A stretch of DNA of 64,000 bases from Eucommia ulmoides (Eukaryota > Streptophyta > Magnoliopsida > Garryales > Eucommiaceae): contig CM028333.1 of NCBI GenBank assembly GCA_016647705.1, positions 20,950,243-21,014,242 on the forward strand. The letters run 5' to 3'. Of the stretch, positions 1-11,290 are shown in pieces. Positions within the stretch are counted from its first letter, which is position 1. Each line of letters starts with the position of its first letter. The position numbers were made by a program, and so were the translations under genes. The notes below the pieces were generated by a model. It saw only the letters and a program-made list of their open reading frames with translations. It was not told where the DNA came from and did not search any database.

Positions 1-587
1 ATTACCTAATGGGGGTAACGACTATTTTCTTACTAGGCAAAATTTGCTCAGACTACTTTCGAGTAGGAGTAGTAAAAGCGCTCTTGTCGGGGGGATCGAA
101 ACCCTAGCCAGGTATAGAGAAAGGGGCCTGGTTGAGCTAGCCAGTTTAGAGTTTATAGTAGCCTCCCATTCTTGTCACGTACCAATGACACATGGCAACT
201 ATTCGATTCTTATCGAATTTTCCCTTATCAGATGTCCCCTATTTTCAGATGCGAAAGGATTCACATTTTGGGAATATTGGGATGCCTCCATTAGGATTCA
301 ATCTGATCTTGTCATTTTCTCAAAGCTTGCGCCCAACCAAAATACAGACTGGCTAGCCGTTTTAATTTTTATCCTGTGAGCGTTCTGGGCATTAAATGCC
401 ATATGATTGATTTAGACAATTGGCCAATTCGATTTTCCCAAGTGATGGTTAGAGGGAGTTCGTGCTCGTATCCCTTAAGAGAACGAAAGTTTCTCTTCTA
501 TGGATTCTTCTATTGTGCTTTCCTTGAAACCACCTTTATTTTTTCTCTAGATAATTTTATTTGTTACGTCTAACTTATGCATTTACG
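1..587. other. Left edge, no gene recognised
   Basis: No convincing reading frame or RNA gene is visible. The short open frames have no recognisable motif. By position this should belong to the minus-orientation Tat/Retand remnant that continues to 5904, on the polypurine-tract side of its extra ORF. I found no reverse-complement polypurine tract or LTR end here, so that element's 3' LTR probably lies outside the window. Confidence 0.4.
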
Positions 588-1734
588 ATGTCTAGACAAT
601 CCGAGTTGACCCTTGTTTCGGGGTGGTTTAGTCTCTTTGGGAGCAATGACAATGGTGAAGCTGGTCATCGTCCAAGACGTCCCCCACGGAGGGTCGAGGC
701 ATTGCCTGTAGGGCATCGCCTTTGGGTCCCCAATCTAAGTCTCCTGTCGGTGGTGATGGAGAAGAGGTTGGTCCTCTAGCTAGGCGCGATCTTGGAGTGG
801 AGACGGAGCTGACTCAGGCACTGCGTTCTCCCGTCTTCGTTGCCTTTGTTGTTCGTATGGTTTTCCACATGCCCGAGCTGGAGGAGGTTGGGTCTAGGGC
901 AAGTCACCTCACAGATACCCAGGTCCATGACATGTACATGAACTATTCCATTCCTGAGGGGTGTTCTTTGTTAACCCCAACTCATTGTCCCATGCATTTT
1001 GTAGCCCGCGTAGATATATTTATTTATACACCGATGCTTTTATCAGTAGGGCGTGTTTCATCTTTACCTCATTCTTTGTAAGATTCTTTATCAGGCTAAC
1101 TTGGTGCCTGCTCAGCTGGATCCTAATGCATAGAGGTTGATGATTGGGTTCATTATTTTCTTTTTGAGGAATGATATGTTTCCCATGTGCCTTCTATTTT
1201 TCCACTTGTACTAGGTCACGAGGAATGCAAATCCATTTGATAGCTAGTACCAGTTTTGTACTCAGAGTGAGAGGATTATAGTGGGGATCCCTGAGAACAA
1301 GAGGGTGAAAAAACATATGGGTCCTGGTTAAGAGGCCTTGGGAGCAACCTATTGGAGTAGACGGCCCTTACTCCATCTGAGGTAGTGGTCACCGTTGGTT
1401 AGGTTCATTGTCCTTAGTTTCTTGTCTAGTTGGTCGTTTTCTAGTTGAGTTACTTTATTTGGTCTCTTTTTCCTTTTATCTCGCAGCATATTCGACTTGT
1501 CCATGACTCAGCGCTGCAGAGGCAGTCGCCCTAACTATTGTGGCAAAGGTTCTTGAGGAAGAAATGAGGTTTGGTTTTCTCAGGGATAACTCCTTTGACC
1601 TCTTATTCATTGCTCCCGTTAAGGTAGCTCAAGCTCCGAATTCTGGCACTGGCTCTTAGTTGGGGTCTGACTTATCTTTCTCGACTGTGAAAGTCAAAGA
1701 AGAAAGTAATGTGTTAGTTTTTGCTTCCTCAAGT

Positions 1735-1776
<42 letters not shown>

Positions 1777-2987
1777 GGACAATGATTCTATTGGTGTATC
1801 CATGCCGAGGAAAGAGGTTAATTCTGAGGTCTTGGAGGCCATGGGCCAATAACGGGCTTCCCGAGCAACAACCATTATTTATTTTCCTATGGTCATCCTA
1901 GTGGGTGTGTCTGTCACCATTCTGGGGATGATGATAGTTGTTGCCTGACTGATGCCCCCATTTGAGATGACGTCTTGTCATACTTTTGACCATTCCAGGA
2001 AATGACACCTACTGGTTGCTACAGTCGTGATCCGCAATGAGCTCACAACGAAAATGATGAGGAAGGCCCATCCGGTAATTTTGGGAAGGGGGAGGAGATG
2101 GTGAGGGAGCCTTTCAACAATCGCCTATCTTTGTTGGACCTTCAGGAGTGGGCCCCAAGGGTCTAGGGACTGACCCTAGCTGCTCGGGTTCTTCTTAATG
2201 CAGAGAATATGGCCCGATGGGCCCATACTATATTTTTTCGAGGGACATCAAGATGGGGACAACAGAATTGGGTAATGACCCTACCTTGGGGATTCTATAG
2301 GCGAGTGTGGCAATAAGAAACTTGCTCTCCCCGCTCTAGTAATCATTACTTTTATCCATGGCTTTTCTTTAGTTTTTCTCTTGCCTTTATGACAGACTGT
2401 AGCTCACTCTTATGCCTTTTTGGAAGAATGAAAGGGTATCATGATCAGTTCAGAGCCCTGGAGAGTGAGAAGGATGAGATGAAGTCCCATCTTGGTGATA
2501 GGAATTGCCAGGAAGCGGAGGTTGAATGGGTAGCCACCGAGGGCAGGTGGGAAGCCCAAGGAGCGAGACAAAAACTTGAAAAGACAAAGAGGGGAGCTAC
2601 TGAGGCAGTAGAGAGGACCTTGGCATTGAGTGACAACTTTAGCAATCAACTGAGTTTGAGGGCATTATCCAGGCCAGACTTGATAAAGAAATAAAGGCTC
2701 GAGGATAAGTTGAGGCCGTGCTGGTAGAGGAAAATGTGAGAAGGGAGAAAGCAAACGGAAGGGCTATCCAGGAGTGGAAGTACTCAGAGGGCTACAAGAA
2801 GTTGAGAATGAGCCTCAAGTTGGAGTTCATGATGAAGGGTTTTGAGGATACCAAGTCTAGGGTACTTAACAAGTACCCAGAGATTGACTTTTTCGAAATC
2901 CATCTACTAGGATTCCCTCATCTTGAAGCTAAAGTGGTAGAGCCTGACCCTTTGGAGCCTCCAATTGATGCTCCAGCTATCCCCTGA
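588..2987 (+). pseudogene. Decayed extra ORF of a Tat/Retand element (antisense to its pol)
   Basis: A broken reading frame on the strand opposite the integrase fragment at 5114-5904. It begins at an ATG at 588 and shifts frame several times. The piece at 722-1080 and its continuation to about 1180 (motif PAQLDPNA, then a hydrophobic IGFIIFFLRND stretch) resembles the domain databases call 'putative gypsy type transposon' (PF04195-like). The tail, in two pieces (2389-2694 and 2718-2987), is charged and heptad-like, suggesting a coiled coil, and ends in an acidic, proline-rich stretch. Tat-lineage elements are known to carry such additional ORFs between pol and the 3' LTR, often antisense. A T33 run at about 1741-1773 and many stops show it is dead. 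The function of the family is unknown. Family assignment is by memory of motifs. Confidence 0.5.
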
Positions 2988-3738
2988 CTATCCAATAGGT
3001 TATCCTCCTACTTGAGTTAAAGACGAGAGAGCTTCAATGCCTATGGTGAACCCATCCGAGAAGGGATCCTTTCACCTGGATGGGGGCCAATAGTCTCTCT
3101 ATCCTTACTTTTTGTATGAAATTTTGTTTTGTTGTAATTATTCATGTGTTGTTGTTTTTTATATCGTACGGGATATATCTCCTTCTCATTATTGATGATG
3201 TTTCTGTTACGATGATGGTTTTGGCTTCTCCTTTGCCCCTTACATCTAGCCACTTAGGCATTTTTTAATGATAATCTAGTTAAAATCTTGAAATTTCCAC
3301 ATCTAGAGGAGCACGGTTGGGCTTCGGCTAGTGCTGAGCTGCTCGAGTGGCGTCCTTCAGGCTTTATATAGACCCCTTGGTTTGGACATGGTGAGCTCAA
3401 CTACCCGAATCGTCTAGGCTGGAGCCCACTCATATTTGAATCCAAAATAATTACTTTAATTTATGTGCCGGACTCTGCGCGTTCCTAAGGCCAGCCCAGT
3501 CTCTGCATATCTTTGTGTAGCCTTCTGGATGTATATCTTTATGCAGTCTTTTGGGTGTAAATCTTCATGCTACCTTTTGGGATTCCACGTCCAATCAACC
3601 ATTAATCATTTATCACGTGTATCCCTTGCGTTTTTCTCCCTAGGGTTACCAATTTAAGGGGCACTCCGATGCTTATCTCGCTATCTTTCACTTCTCTCTC
3701 TATTCTTTGTCTTTTTTTGGCTTCTCCGATAATGGGCC

Positions 3739-4090
3739 TTCACTAGGACATTGAAGGTTTTCGTTGTAAGGCAATTTATAAGGCATGAAGAGCAGAGATG
3801 CTTATTCAACAACTGAGAATGAAAGAGCGACCATTTCAACATTTTTATCATTTGGACGGGCTTCAGGTCTTTTTCGTCGTTATGGACAACCGTTGTTACA
3901 AGGCAGTGGCTAAGACCTTGGACATCTTGGATCGTTTGGAGGTGGAAGAGGTAAAATTTGACAATCTGTGAATGGAGATACTCCGATAATCGATGGCGAA
4001 GGTAGAGGCAGCGGCTCAGAGAGTCCGTCTTATCAAACTATACATCTGTGGATGGGCTTCAATCGTCCCTTCGACGAGGAGGCCAGATTG
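3739..4090 (+). pseudogene. Unidentified decayed reading frame
   Basis: One plus-strand frame reads as protein-like sequence for about 115 codons. It is interrupted only by stops of the kind made by single transitions (TAG, TGA, TGA, TAA). Recognisable stretches include QHFYHLDGLQVFFVVMDNRC and LDILDRLEVEEVKFDNL, then an alanine- and valine-rich helix-like segment. I do not recognise the family. It lies between the extra ORF and the antisense integrase end of the remnant element, on the same strand as the extra ORF. It could be a second extra ORF of that element or a captured host fragment. Confidence 0.35.
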
Positions 4091-4624
4091 AGCGGTAAAG
4101 CTCCCCCTGCTTTTTAGGGGTGAAGGAAAATGGGACCAATTTTCCCTATTTCCTACAATAAGGATGAGAAGTTGTCCTGTGCTACCATTCTCTGTTAGGG
4201 AGAAGAAGGGAAGGGTTTTGTTGTTTTCCCTTTTCTTCTTGATTCTAGTGTTCAGTCTTTTTTTTGGTCTATTTTTAAGAACTCGCATTCCCTCATTTCT
4301 CGTAGGTCTCCCTTTGCTTGATTGCGAAATATTTTAGAAAGAGATGTCTTCATGCTTGTATGTGCACTCGTACCTTATAGAGATTGAGCTACTTTTCCAC
4401 ATTTTTACTCCATATATAGGCACGACTTGTAAATATTTACTCACATGATTATGAAATATTTTTTTCTTGGTCTTCTGTTTGTTGTACATATTTTGTACGA
4501 TGCAAAAGTTTTGAGTAAGGTCGCAAATAGTCGAGTACATAACAATCTTTGTGGAAAGTCTGTCAAAAAAATGTAGAGAGTCGAGTATGAGTTTGTCCAT
4601 AACCCGTACATGGTACTTCTAACC

Positions 4625-4905
4625 AGTGGGGAACCAAGTTGCAGTTGTTTGCAACCCAGGTTAGTAATCCAACGACCTCATCTCCTCGTCGGCCCCTTGC
4701 TAGGGTAGACACGGGGTATAGGTTGCCCGAGTACAAGGAGGATTATTTTAATACGTTGTTGAAGATTTGAGAATGAATTTGGGGTTGTTTTCAATCCAGG
4801 TTCATTATCAGATAACCTCTTCTCCTCATTGGCCCCTACTAGGGTGGACACGGGGTATTGGGTGTGCTTGAGTATAAGGAGGGTCATTTCAGTCCGTTGT
4901 TAAGC
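4625..4905. repeat. Imperfect tandem duplication, unit about 150 bp
   Basis: Two successive copies share the order of blocks: a cAATCCAGG-like start, a TCTCCTC block, a GGCCCC...TAGGGT(A/G)GACACGGGGTAT block, a GAGTA(C/T)AAGGAG block, and an end in CGTTGTT. Copy 1 runs roughly 4625-4758 and copy 2 roughly 4779-4900. They are diverged by substitutions and short indels. No coding role is apparent. It lies within the minus-orientation Tat/Retand remnant. Confidence 0.6.
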
Positions 4906-5113
4906 CAGATTTGTCAAATGGGCACATCTATCTGGTCAGATGAGCACGGATTAGTGTATTGGTGGCGGTCTCATTCGTACCCGCTTGATCAGGTAGGGTA
5001 GTAGATGTGGCCCGTTGTTTATCTCGTGATGTGTTGACACTTGCAAATATTTCAAGTAAAACATAGAATTTTATGTGGGAAAAAAAAACATAGCATATCA
5101 ACGGAATTATATA

Positions 5114-5904
5114 CTATTGGAAATATTGCTTTAAGTGTTTTACATTTCATAGATTTCGTAATGGTCGTCCTTCCAGCGCTTCGAGCTTATAGGTATTGAG
5201 GCCAATAACATTGGTGACCAAGTAGGGTTCCTCCAGTTCGGGCCCAGCTTGCATTCTGCTTGGTCTTACGTGGCGATGATGACTTTTTACATAATTAAAC
5301 TATCTTCTCTGGACAATCATATTTTGACACGTCTATCGTGATACCGGGATATTTTCCTTGTAGGTCGCCTATTGGATATAGGCGTGTTCTCTATTTTCTT
5401 ATAGCAAGTCTAGATTCAACGCTAGTTCACATTTATTTTTGCTAGGATTATAGTGGGCCACTTAGCAGGTTGGTAGCCCTAGTTCGATAGGGATTATTAT
5501 CTTTAAATTTAAGGCCATGGTGAAGGGTGTCTCTCTGATGGACACCATTGAAGTTGTATGGTTGGCCCACCACATCGAGGGGAGGTCGTCCACCCCCTTC
5601 GCCTAGGACTTTTCTAGTGGAGTCATCAAAATATTTCGGTTGGTTATGTCAACCTGTTCGTTAGACTGCAGGTGGCCCAGGGTCAACATGTGGTATCGAA
5701 TGCCCAATTTCGAGTAGAAGTCATTGAACTGGGTACAATCGAATTACGTCCTGTGATAATTGATTATGGCCCATGGTACCCTGAATCGGCAAACGATGAA
5801 CCCTTTGATTTTTGGCATTGGTGATCTTTGTCACGGCTTCAGCTTCGACCCACTTGGGGAAGTAGTCAACCACGATGATCAAGAATGTATTCTAAGCCGC
5901 TTCC
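5114..5904 (-). pseudogene. Tat/Retand integrase C-terminal fragment
   Basis: The minus strand encodes integrase core sequence FLIIVVDYFPKWVEAEAV, then a diverged region matching the YHMLTLGHLQSNEQ and MWWANHT parts of Tat integrases. The usual C-terminal region follows, with motifs PELEEPYLVTNVIGLNTYKL and NVKHLKQYFQ, and ends at a TAG at 5114-5116. Stops and frameshifts are present throughout. The fragment starts abruptly at about 5904, where sequence matching the LTR of the neighbouring plus-strand element begins. It is therefore a 5'-truncated piece of a second Tat element in opposite orientation. Confidence 0.75.
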
Positions 5905-6630
5905 AAGGGACCCTCTTGGTCCATCCTGAAGATATATGTACCGAGCTGAGGTGCACGACCACTCTCAGCTCGGATTCTCTATCTTGGGGCCCCTCAAGGC
6001 CATTTTGAAGCTCCTGAAGCCATTTTAATGCCCTCTCCACCTCCTGATCATTTAAATGGGGCTAAAATGAGTCCTTGCTCTCCATTTCGAGTGGGCCGGC
6101 CCATGGACTTCTACAAAATGCGCCTGAAGCCCAGTCCAGGTGATTAAGCCCTCAATCCACTAGCTCATTGGCTGTTAAATGAATTAGGTTAATTAACCGA
6201 GCTCGACTCCCTAATTTCACGGTGCTAATTGAGCCCAACGACCTATAAATACCCCTTGGCACCCACTGCGTAAAAGGTACATGCTTATAATTCACTTTGG
6301 AGTACTATTAGCCTTTTTTCCCGGACACTTATTCTCATGCCGGAGAGGTTTCACAGGGCACAACCTCGGTAGGCCTTTGTGCAGGTGTTCGGATTGCGGA
6401 TTAGATCTCAACTCATAGATCGGAACAGAGCCCAGAGTACAATTCAGCTCGGAGTTTGAACAGGATCTCGGAGTCAAGCGAGGAATTCAAGTTAGATTGA
6501 GGAGATTGAGTCAGAATGCCATGACCTCTAAAGCACCAAAAGTTTTAGATTCTCCAGTTCTTCACTCTCATTACACATGTGTGCCTTTCCGGACCATATT
6601 ATGGGTGTTTGCCAATTTTTGACACCAACA
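5905..6630 (+). repeat. 5' LTR of element F, truncated on its left
   Basis: Matches the right part of the LTR that ends at 34609: the GGGACCCTCTTGGTCC block, one GAGCTGAG...CTCAGCTCGG hairpin unit (about 5940-5975), a GAGTGGGCCGGC block, and a TATA box (CCTATAAATACCCC at about 6242). It ends GACACCAACA. The left roughly 970 bp of the LTR, which would carry most of the hairpin array, is absent. It is replaced by the antisense integrase fragment, with the breakpoint near a short GGGACC/GGTCCC microhomology. Confidence 0.85.
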
Positions 6631-6633
6631 GTT

Positions 6634-6651
6634 TGGCGCAGTCTATGCGAA
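6634..6651 (+). other. Primer-binding site of element F
   Basis: Three bases after the LTR end, TGGCGCAGTCTATGCGA has the form of the PBS typical of Tat/Retand elements (TGGCGCCGTCTGTGG...) with several substitutions. It would prime minus-strand DNA synthesis from a host tRNA; I do not assign the tRNA. Confidence 0.65.
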
Positions 6652-6719
6652 ATGCACTATAAGCCTTCCCTGATCGTCAACTCCCAAAGTAGCTAAGACC
6701 TGATGATTACAAGGTCCGG

Positions 6720-6886
6720 TCAGGTCATCGGAGAAGAAGATCGTACTCCCACTGTGAACAACAATCCAATAATCCCGCTCTCCAATGCTATGTCAAAGGC
6801 TCCCAAGCCGAACTCCCAAGTTCCAACTGTTGAGAACTAACCGCTGCCGCCCACCAGGCCGATAGTTACACCTACTGGCCAGATAG

Positions 6887-6929
<43 letters not shown>

Positions 6930-7782
6930 CCCATTTGGGTTGTTTGTTGGGCATACCTTAGGGGCACCCGAAGCCACCTGCATCGACCACTTGGAACGCC
7001 AGCTCGGCCAGTTCTAGACCTTCTTTCAGGTCTTCCTCGCCCGCCTGCCGCCGACCCCACCAAAAGAGGTACCAGCTTTCAACTTGTAGGAGAGGAGAAA
7101 CGGGCACCTAAACCTAAGGATCGCGTAGTCCACTCCAATGAACATGCCCCAAGGGCTCATCCTCGGCAGTACAACAATGGACGAAGGAAGGTCGATTTGG
7201 CACCCCCCGAAGTATCGAGATGCCAATTCCCATATCCGCCATGGTGAAGGAGAGACAACCGAATTGAATCACCACTAAGTCATGCCCAGAGTTATGTTAC
7301 ATGATCAGAGCATAGGTCGCATCATGTTTGTGAACCGGATTCACATTCACCACTCCCCAGGTCGCGTACTTCATGAGTTGCTATTAGCCAGGTCAGGGCA
7401 CCTCCAAGGGGTGAAGTGCTGGTGGAAAGGCGCCTCGTTGACATGAAGGTGCCTTGCATCAGATTCAGGAAGCAAGGGGCCCAACTGGGCTTCCTTCCAA
7501 GGTAAGGTCCCCGTTCATTGACAAGATTTTAGAAGAACCTCTGCTAGCACATTTTACTTACCCACAGATGGCCCCTTATGACAAAATAGCCAATCCGATG
7601 AACCACTTGTCCATCTTCAAATCCTACATGGATCTACACGCTGCATCAGTAGCTATAAGGTACAAAGCTTTTCCTCTTATTTTAACATGAGCTAGGTGGT
7701 ATAGTTCTGCTCTTTGGCCCCTGCGTCCATCTCTAGCTTCTGAGAGCTGAACAACTTTTTCTATCCCAGTTCAAACACTTGC
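6720..7782 (+). pseudogene. Element F gag, 5' part
   Basis: A leader with a poly-T run (about 6893-6929) is followed by degraded gag. The clearest part is 7454-7690, where PFIDKILEEPLLAHFTYPQ and YDKIANPMNHLSIFKSYMDL match the start of the Tat-type capsid domain, followed by an A(R)WYSSALWP-like stretch. The frame stops at 7688. Coding resumes past the nested element at 12988. Gag forms the virus-like particle in the cytoplasm. The start codon cannot be fixed because the upstream part is too decayed. Confidence 0.65.
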
Positions 7783-9469
7783 TGATCGGTGTAAATTACC
7801 TATTTATTTTCAATCCGAATTTATTAGTTTTTGAGTACGTTTATGGTTATTTTTATATGTTTTAATATGTTTTTATACTTTTTGTATAAATCAGGTGTGT
7901 GGAGCAAATAGATAGGAAACTAGAGCAAAAACAATGAGATCGAATCGAAGGCGAGTCGAAGTTACGGTGGATAAACAAGCAAGGAGGCAAAAATATGAAG
8001 GAAGCCCACCGCCTAGGCGTCCAGACCTCCGCCTAGGCAGTGAAGATGATGAGAATGACAAAAGGCTACTGACAGTCCACCGCCTAGGCAAGAAATTCCT
8101 CTGCCTAGGTGGAAACCCCAGTAGAAACATTTCCAAGTCCACCGCCTACTTCTTCGCCTAGGCGGTCACCAAACCTGCAAAGCCGGTATAGGTGCTGTAA
8201 TTTCAAGGCTATTTTGGACTATTATTCAATCCGATTTTGGAAATACTCAAAACATGGAAGTTGTATATCTTTTTCTTAGATTTTCATAAGTTTTTGAATC
8301 ACTTCAATTGGAGTTTGGATGAAGAAGTTACAGCCAAATCAAAATTGTAAACCTGCAGTAACTTCGCCTAGGCGAATTTCTGGCAGAAAGTTAACCGACT
8401 TAACTTTACCTAGGTGAAGTTTTCTTCGCTTAGGAGAAAATCCTTCAGCACACCTTTGATATTTATTAGATATTTTGAGATCTTTTGGGATATTTTTTTC
8501 CCTTCTCGCCTCTTCTCTTCCCTCTCTTAATCCCTTAAGGCCTTAGGCCATATTTTAGGAGTAGGGTTAGGGATTTTTGAGGGAGATCTCTCAACCCGAG
8601 GTAGAGGATCAATGAGGAAGCGATTGATCGACGTTTCTAGCGGAAAATCTTCGGATATCGACTAAGTCGCTCATTTTCTCTCTTTATTTTCTTTATTTTG
8701 GTAGTTGTTGAACATGTTTAGCTTGTCTTACATGTATAAATGGTTAGGGACATGAATTAAACATGGATTTTAATAGGGATTAACATATTATTTATGAAAA
8801 TATAGTTTTGGTTGAATTTGTGTTTAATTCTTGGTTGTTCTTCGTATGTTGATTGTGTTGCCATGTTTTCTATGATTATATGTTAGTTTAAATATATTGA
8901 GAATACGGGGTTTGACACTTGGGAGAGGTAATCCAGGATTCGGACTAGGGTTAACACAACACGACAATCTAACGACCTGGGAGGGCGTTAGAAAGTGTGC
9001 AATCGATGACGTTGGGGCGAGACTCACATGACCTAGAGTAGTTAAGACGTTGAGGGGTACTTCAGCGTTGACACGAAGTCACGTATTCTCCCGTCTTACA
9101 CTTGGAAGAGGTGGCGAGGGAGTTTACGAACCGAGATTGTCGAATACGTGGAACACCGTTAATGTTAACTAAAATGAAATCAAACGCATTTAAGTAAATA
9201 AAGTTAATCCCTAGGCAATCTACTCCCCTAAACAATCTCAAATTAGTATTTATAGTATAGTTAACTTAATTAGTATTTTAGTTTAGTATTAGTAATTAAT
9301 TAAATTCCATTTTTAGCTCCTAGATAAAATTAGGTTATGACAATCACGATCCTCGATAGTAATCTCAACCAATCCTTGTGGATATGATACCCAACCGAAA
9401 GGTCTACTATACTAAAACTTGATCCGTACGCTTATGGTGAAAGTGGCAGCGCATTATTTGTGGCCACCG
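7783..9469 (+). repeat. 5' LTR of N1
   Basis: Starts TGATCGGTGTAAATTACC and ends GGCCACCG, where the 3' copy keeps the canonical CA. Length is 1687 bp. It carries two CCTAGG palindrome clusters (about 8010-8165 and 8363-8440) and a conserved downstream block (GGTTTGACACTTGGGAGAGG at about 8910) shared with the other Athila-type LTRs in the window. Confidence 0.85.
8005..8440. repeat. Palindrome clusters (CCTAGG core) in N1 5' LTR
   Basis: Cluster one (about 8010-8165) has at least five copies of CGCCTAGGCG or near variants, such as CCACCGCCTAGGC and TCGCCTAGGCGGTCACC. Cluster two (about 8363-8440) has two or three more, in TTCGCCTAGGCGAA form, around an unrelated GGCAGAAAGTTAACCGACTT segment. 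Many variants differ by C-to-T or G-to-A at CpG, as expected for methylated DNA. Confidence 0.85.
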
Positions 9470-11290
9470 AGTTTTTGGCGCCGTTGCTGGGGATTGTCTT
9501 GTTGATTGCTATCGATATTGGGAGTAAATAACTTGATTTTAATTTAAGCATTTTTGTATATAATTTTTGTTTGTAGTTTTGTTTTTGTTTCCGGCAGGAT
9601 GCTTGAAGATGTTAGATCGATAGGTGCTCTTGCGGTTCGGTCATTGAAAATCTCTCCAGTCTTGAGGGCATGTATCGGGCCGAGGACATTAAAGCAAGAA
9701 CTTCTTGGGAGGCAACCCAGGGTCACAAATAAGTTAGATACATCTCCGTCAATTTGAGTCGGAGGCGAGATTTTCTCACCTCCCAGGTATGTGTTCTAAA
9801 CCCCCGTCTTCAATATCATGCTATATTTTGTCTATTGGGATCGCTGACGGCTCGTTTTGAACATCACCTGTTTTAAGTTGGTGGTGATGTGTAATATGTG
9901 TTTATGTGTTTGGTTAAATTTTACTATTTTTATTGTTTGTATGCTTGTTTAGGATTAGTTTGTTTAGTTTAATTGTTGTTTTATGCTGAGTTTTGATGTC
10001 ATCTGGGCCTTTACCCGATGATGACTCTGTCCCCTGATTGTTTTAAGGTCGAGCGTAACGCTCATTCATATGTGTTCTGTGTACTTAACGTATCGTCTTA
10101 GTAAAAGTTATTGTAGACCCTAAATGCACGAACACGTAAACTCAGTATAGCACTATCTAATTGATTTGAAACCGATTATCCTTCACTCAATTTTACGACA
10201 ATAGGGATTCTAGAACTTGATTTGGGAGAAATTCGAGGTGAAATCCTAGGCGAGGTTGTTTAGGAAATATGATTTAGGCAGTCATTTGATCGCTTGAGCC
10301 TTTTGAAGCCTACCATATAATATCATTATTCCTCGTTACCCTGTCGAAGCCTAATAGCCGTTTCAATTCTGAACATTTAACAAATACCCTAGCCGATTGA
10401 ACTTTTTCCAAACCTATATCGCTAAACTGAAGGCACAATTTGAGTGAATCAAGTTAGCATTTCGCTACTTGATATAAGCGATTGGGTTTAGGCCGAAATT
10501 CTAATTTGGTTCGGTATTCGAGTACTCGCTTGTCGTTTGTCATTCATATTGTTTGCATATTCCTAAGGTTATAAGAATTCGAATACGTTTTGGGGTGTGT
10601 TACTTAATCATTTTTGCACACTCTTAAAATTGTAGAAATTCGAATGAGTTTGGGGGTGTGTTAAAAAAAAAAATAGTTTATTTTTTACATGACAAGTGAG
10701 TACGACGTTCTTAAACGTTTGTTCAGGGTTATTTCTAAAAAATATGGGGTTTCGAGTGTGAGAATGCCAAGCGATGTGCCTCGGGTAACGTTAAGTTAAC
10801 GACGTTGACCTGTTCTTTATTCCAAAATACCCTTGGCCATTATTCCAAAACCGAACCAAGCCCTACTGATCTTCATGAACCTCCGAGCCCACATTAGTGG
10901 AGAATAGATCCCAGGTCAGGCGTATGGATTCCCTATACCTTAAAGGTTTTAGTCATGATCTTTATTTAGGGATAATCCCATCTAATAAATGGATAGTAGT
11001 ATAATTGAGTTTAATCACACACACTTAAACAGGATCTAGAATAGCGCTTACTATTTTTGAACGTTGAAATTCCAGAACACCACATAGTGTGATTTATGCT
11101 TGAACTTGATAGGATTAGGGGCCGATGAGGGAAAAATCTTTCGGCCGGTAGATGATAATCAAAACTTACACATTTCTGTTTTTAATCTTTTTTGTTTATA
11201 GTTTTTAATTTTGTAAGTAGTTTGTATACTTTCTCATATTGTGTGGGTGTTTTGCTCGAGGACTAGAAAAATTCTGAGTTTGGGGGTATT
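9470..11290 (+). other. N1 interior: PBS, pol-end remnant and noncoding tail
   Basis: The PBS at 9476-9493 (TGGCGCCGTTGCTGGGGA) differs by one base from the complement of plant tRNA-Asp. At about 9600-9740 a short frame ends in ELLGRQPRV, typical of the sequence just after Athila pol. The rest is noncoding and resembles 53440-55092 of the complete Athila element, including the blocks around 10860-10920 (ACATTAGTGGAGAATAG) and 11095. The polypurine tract is at 11276-11290 (GAGTTTGGGGGTATT), with a similar motif at 10646-10660. Confidence 0.75.

Noticed and set aside
1741-1773. Poly-T runs (also 6893-6929, about 39567-39599, about 40347-40366, about 59943-59961) as poly-A tails of minus-strand retrogenes or SINEs
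   Set aside because: They lie inside LTR-element sequence without flanking target duplications or adjacent LINE/SINE motifs; simple slippage is enough.
7891-8161. Open frames on both strands (83 and 75 codons), repeated at 11389-11659 and 21644-21914
   Set aside because: They recur because they lie in LTR copies over the palindrome cluster, whose composition lacks stops on both strands. No domain, and different substitutions in each copy. I treat them as repeat by-products.
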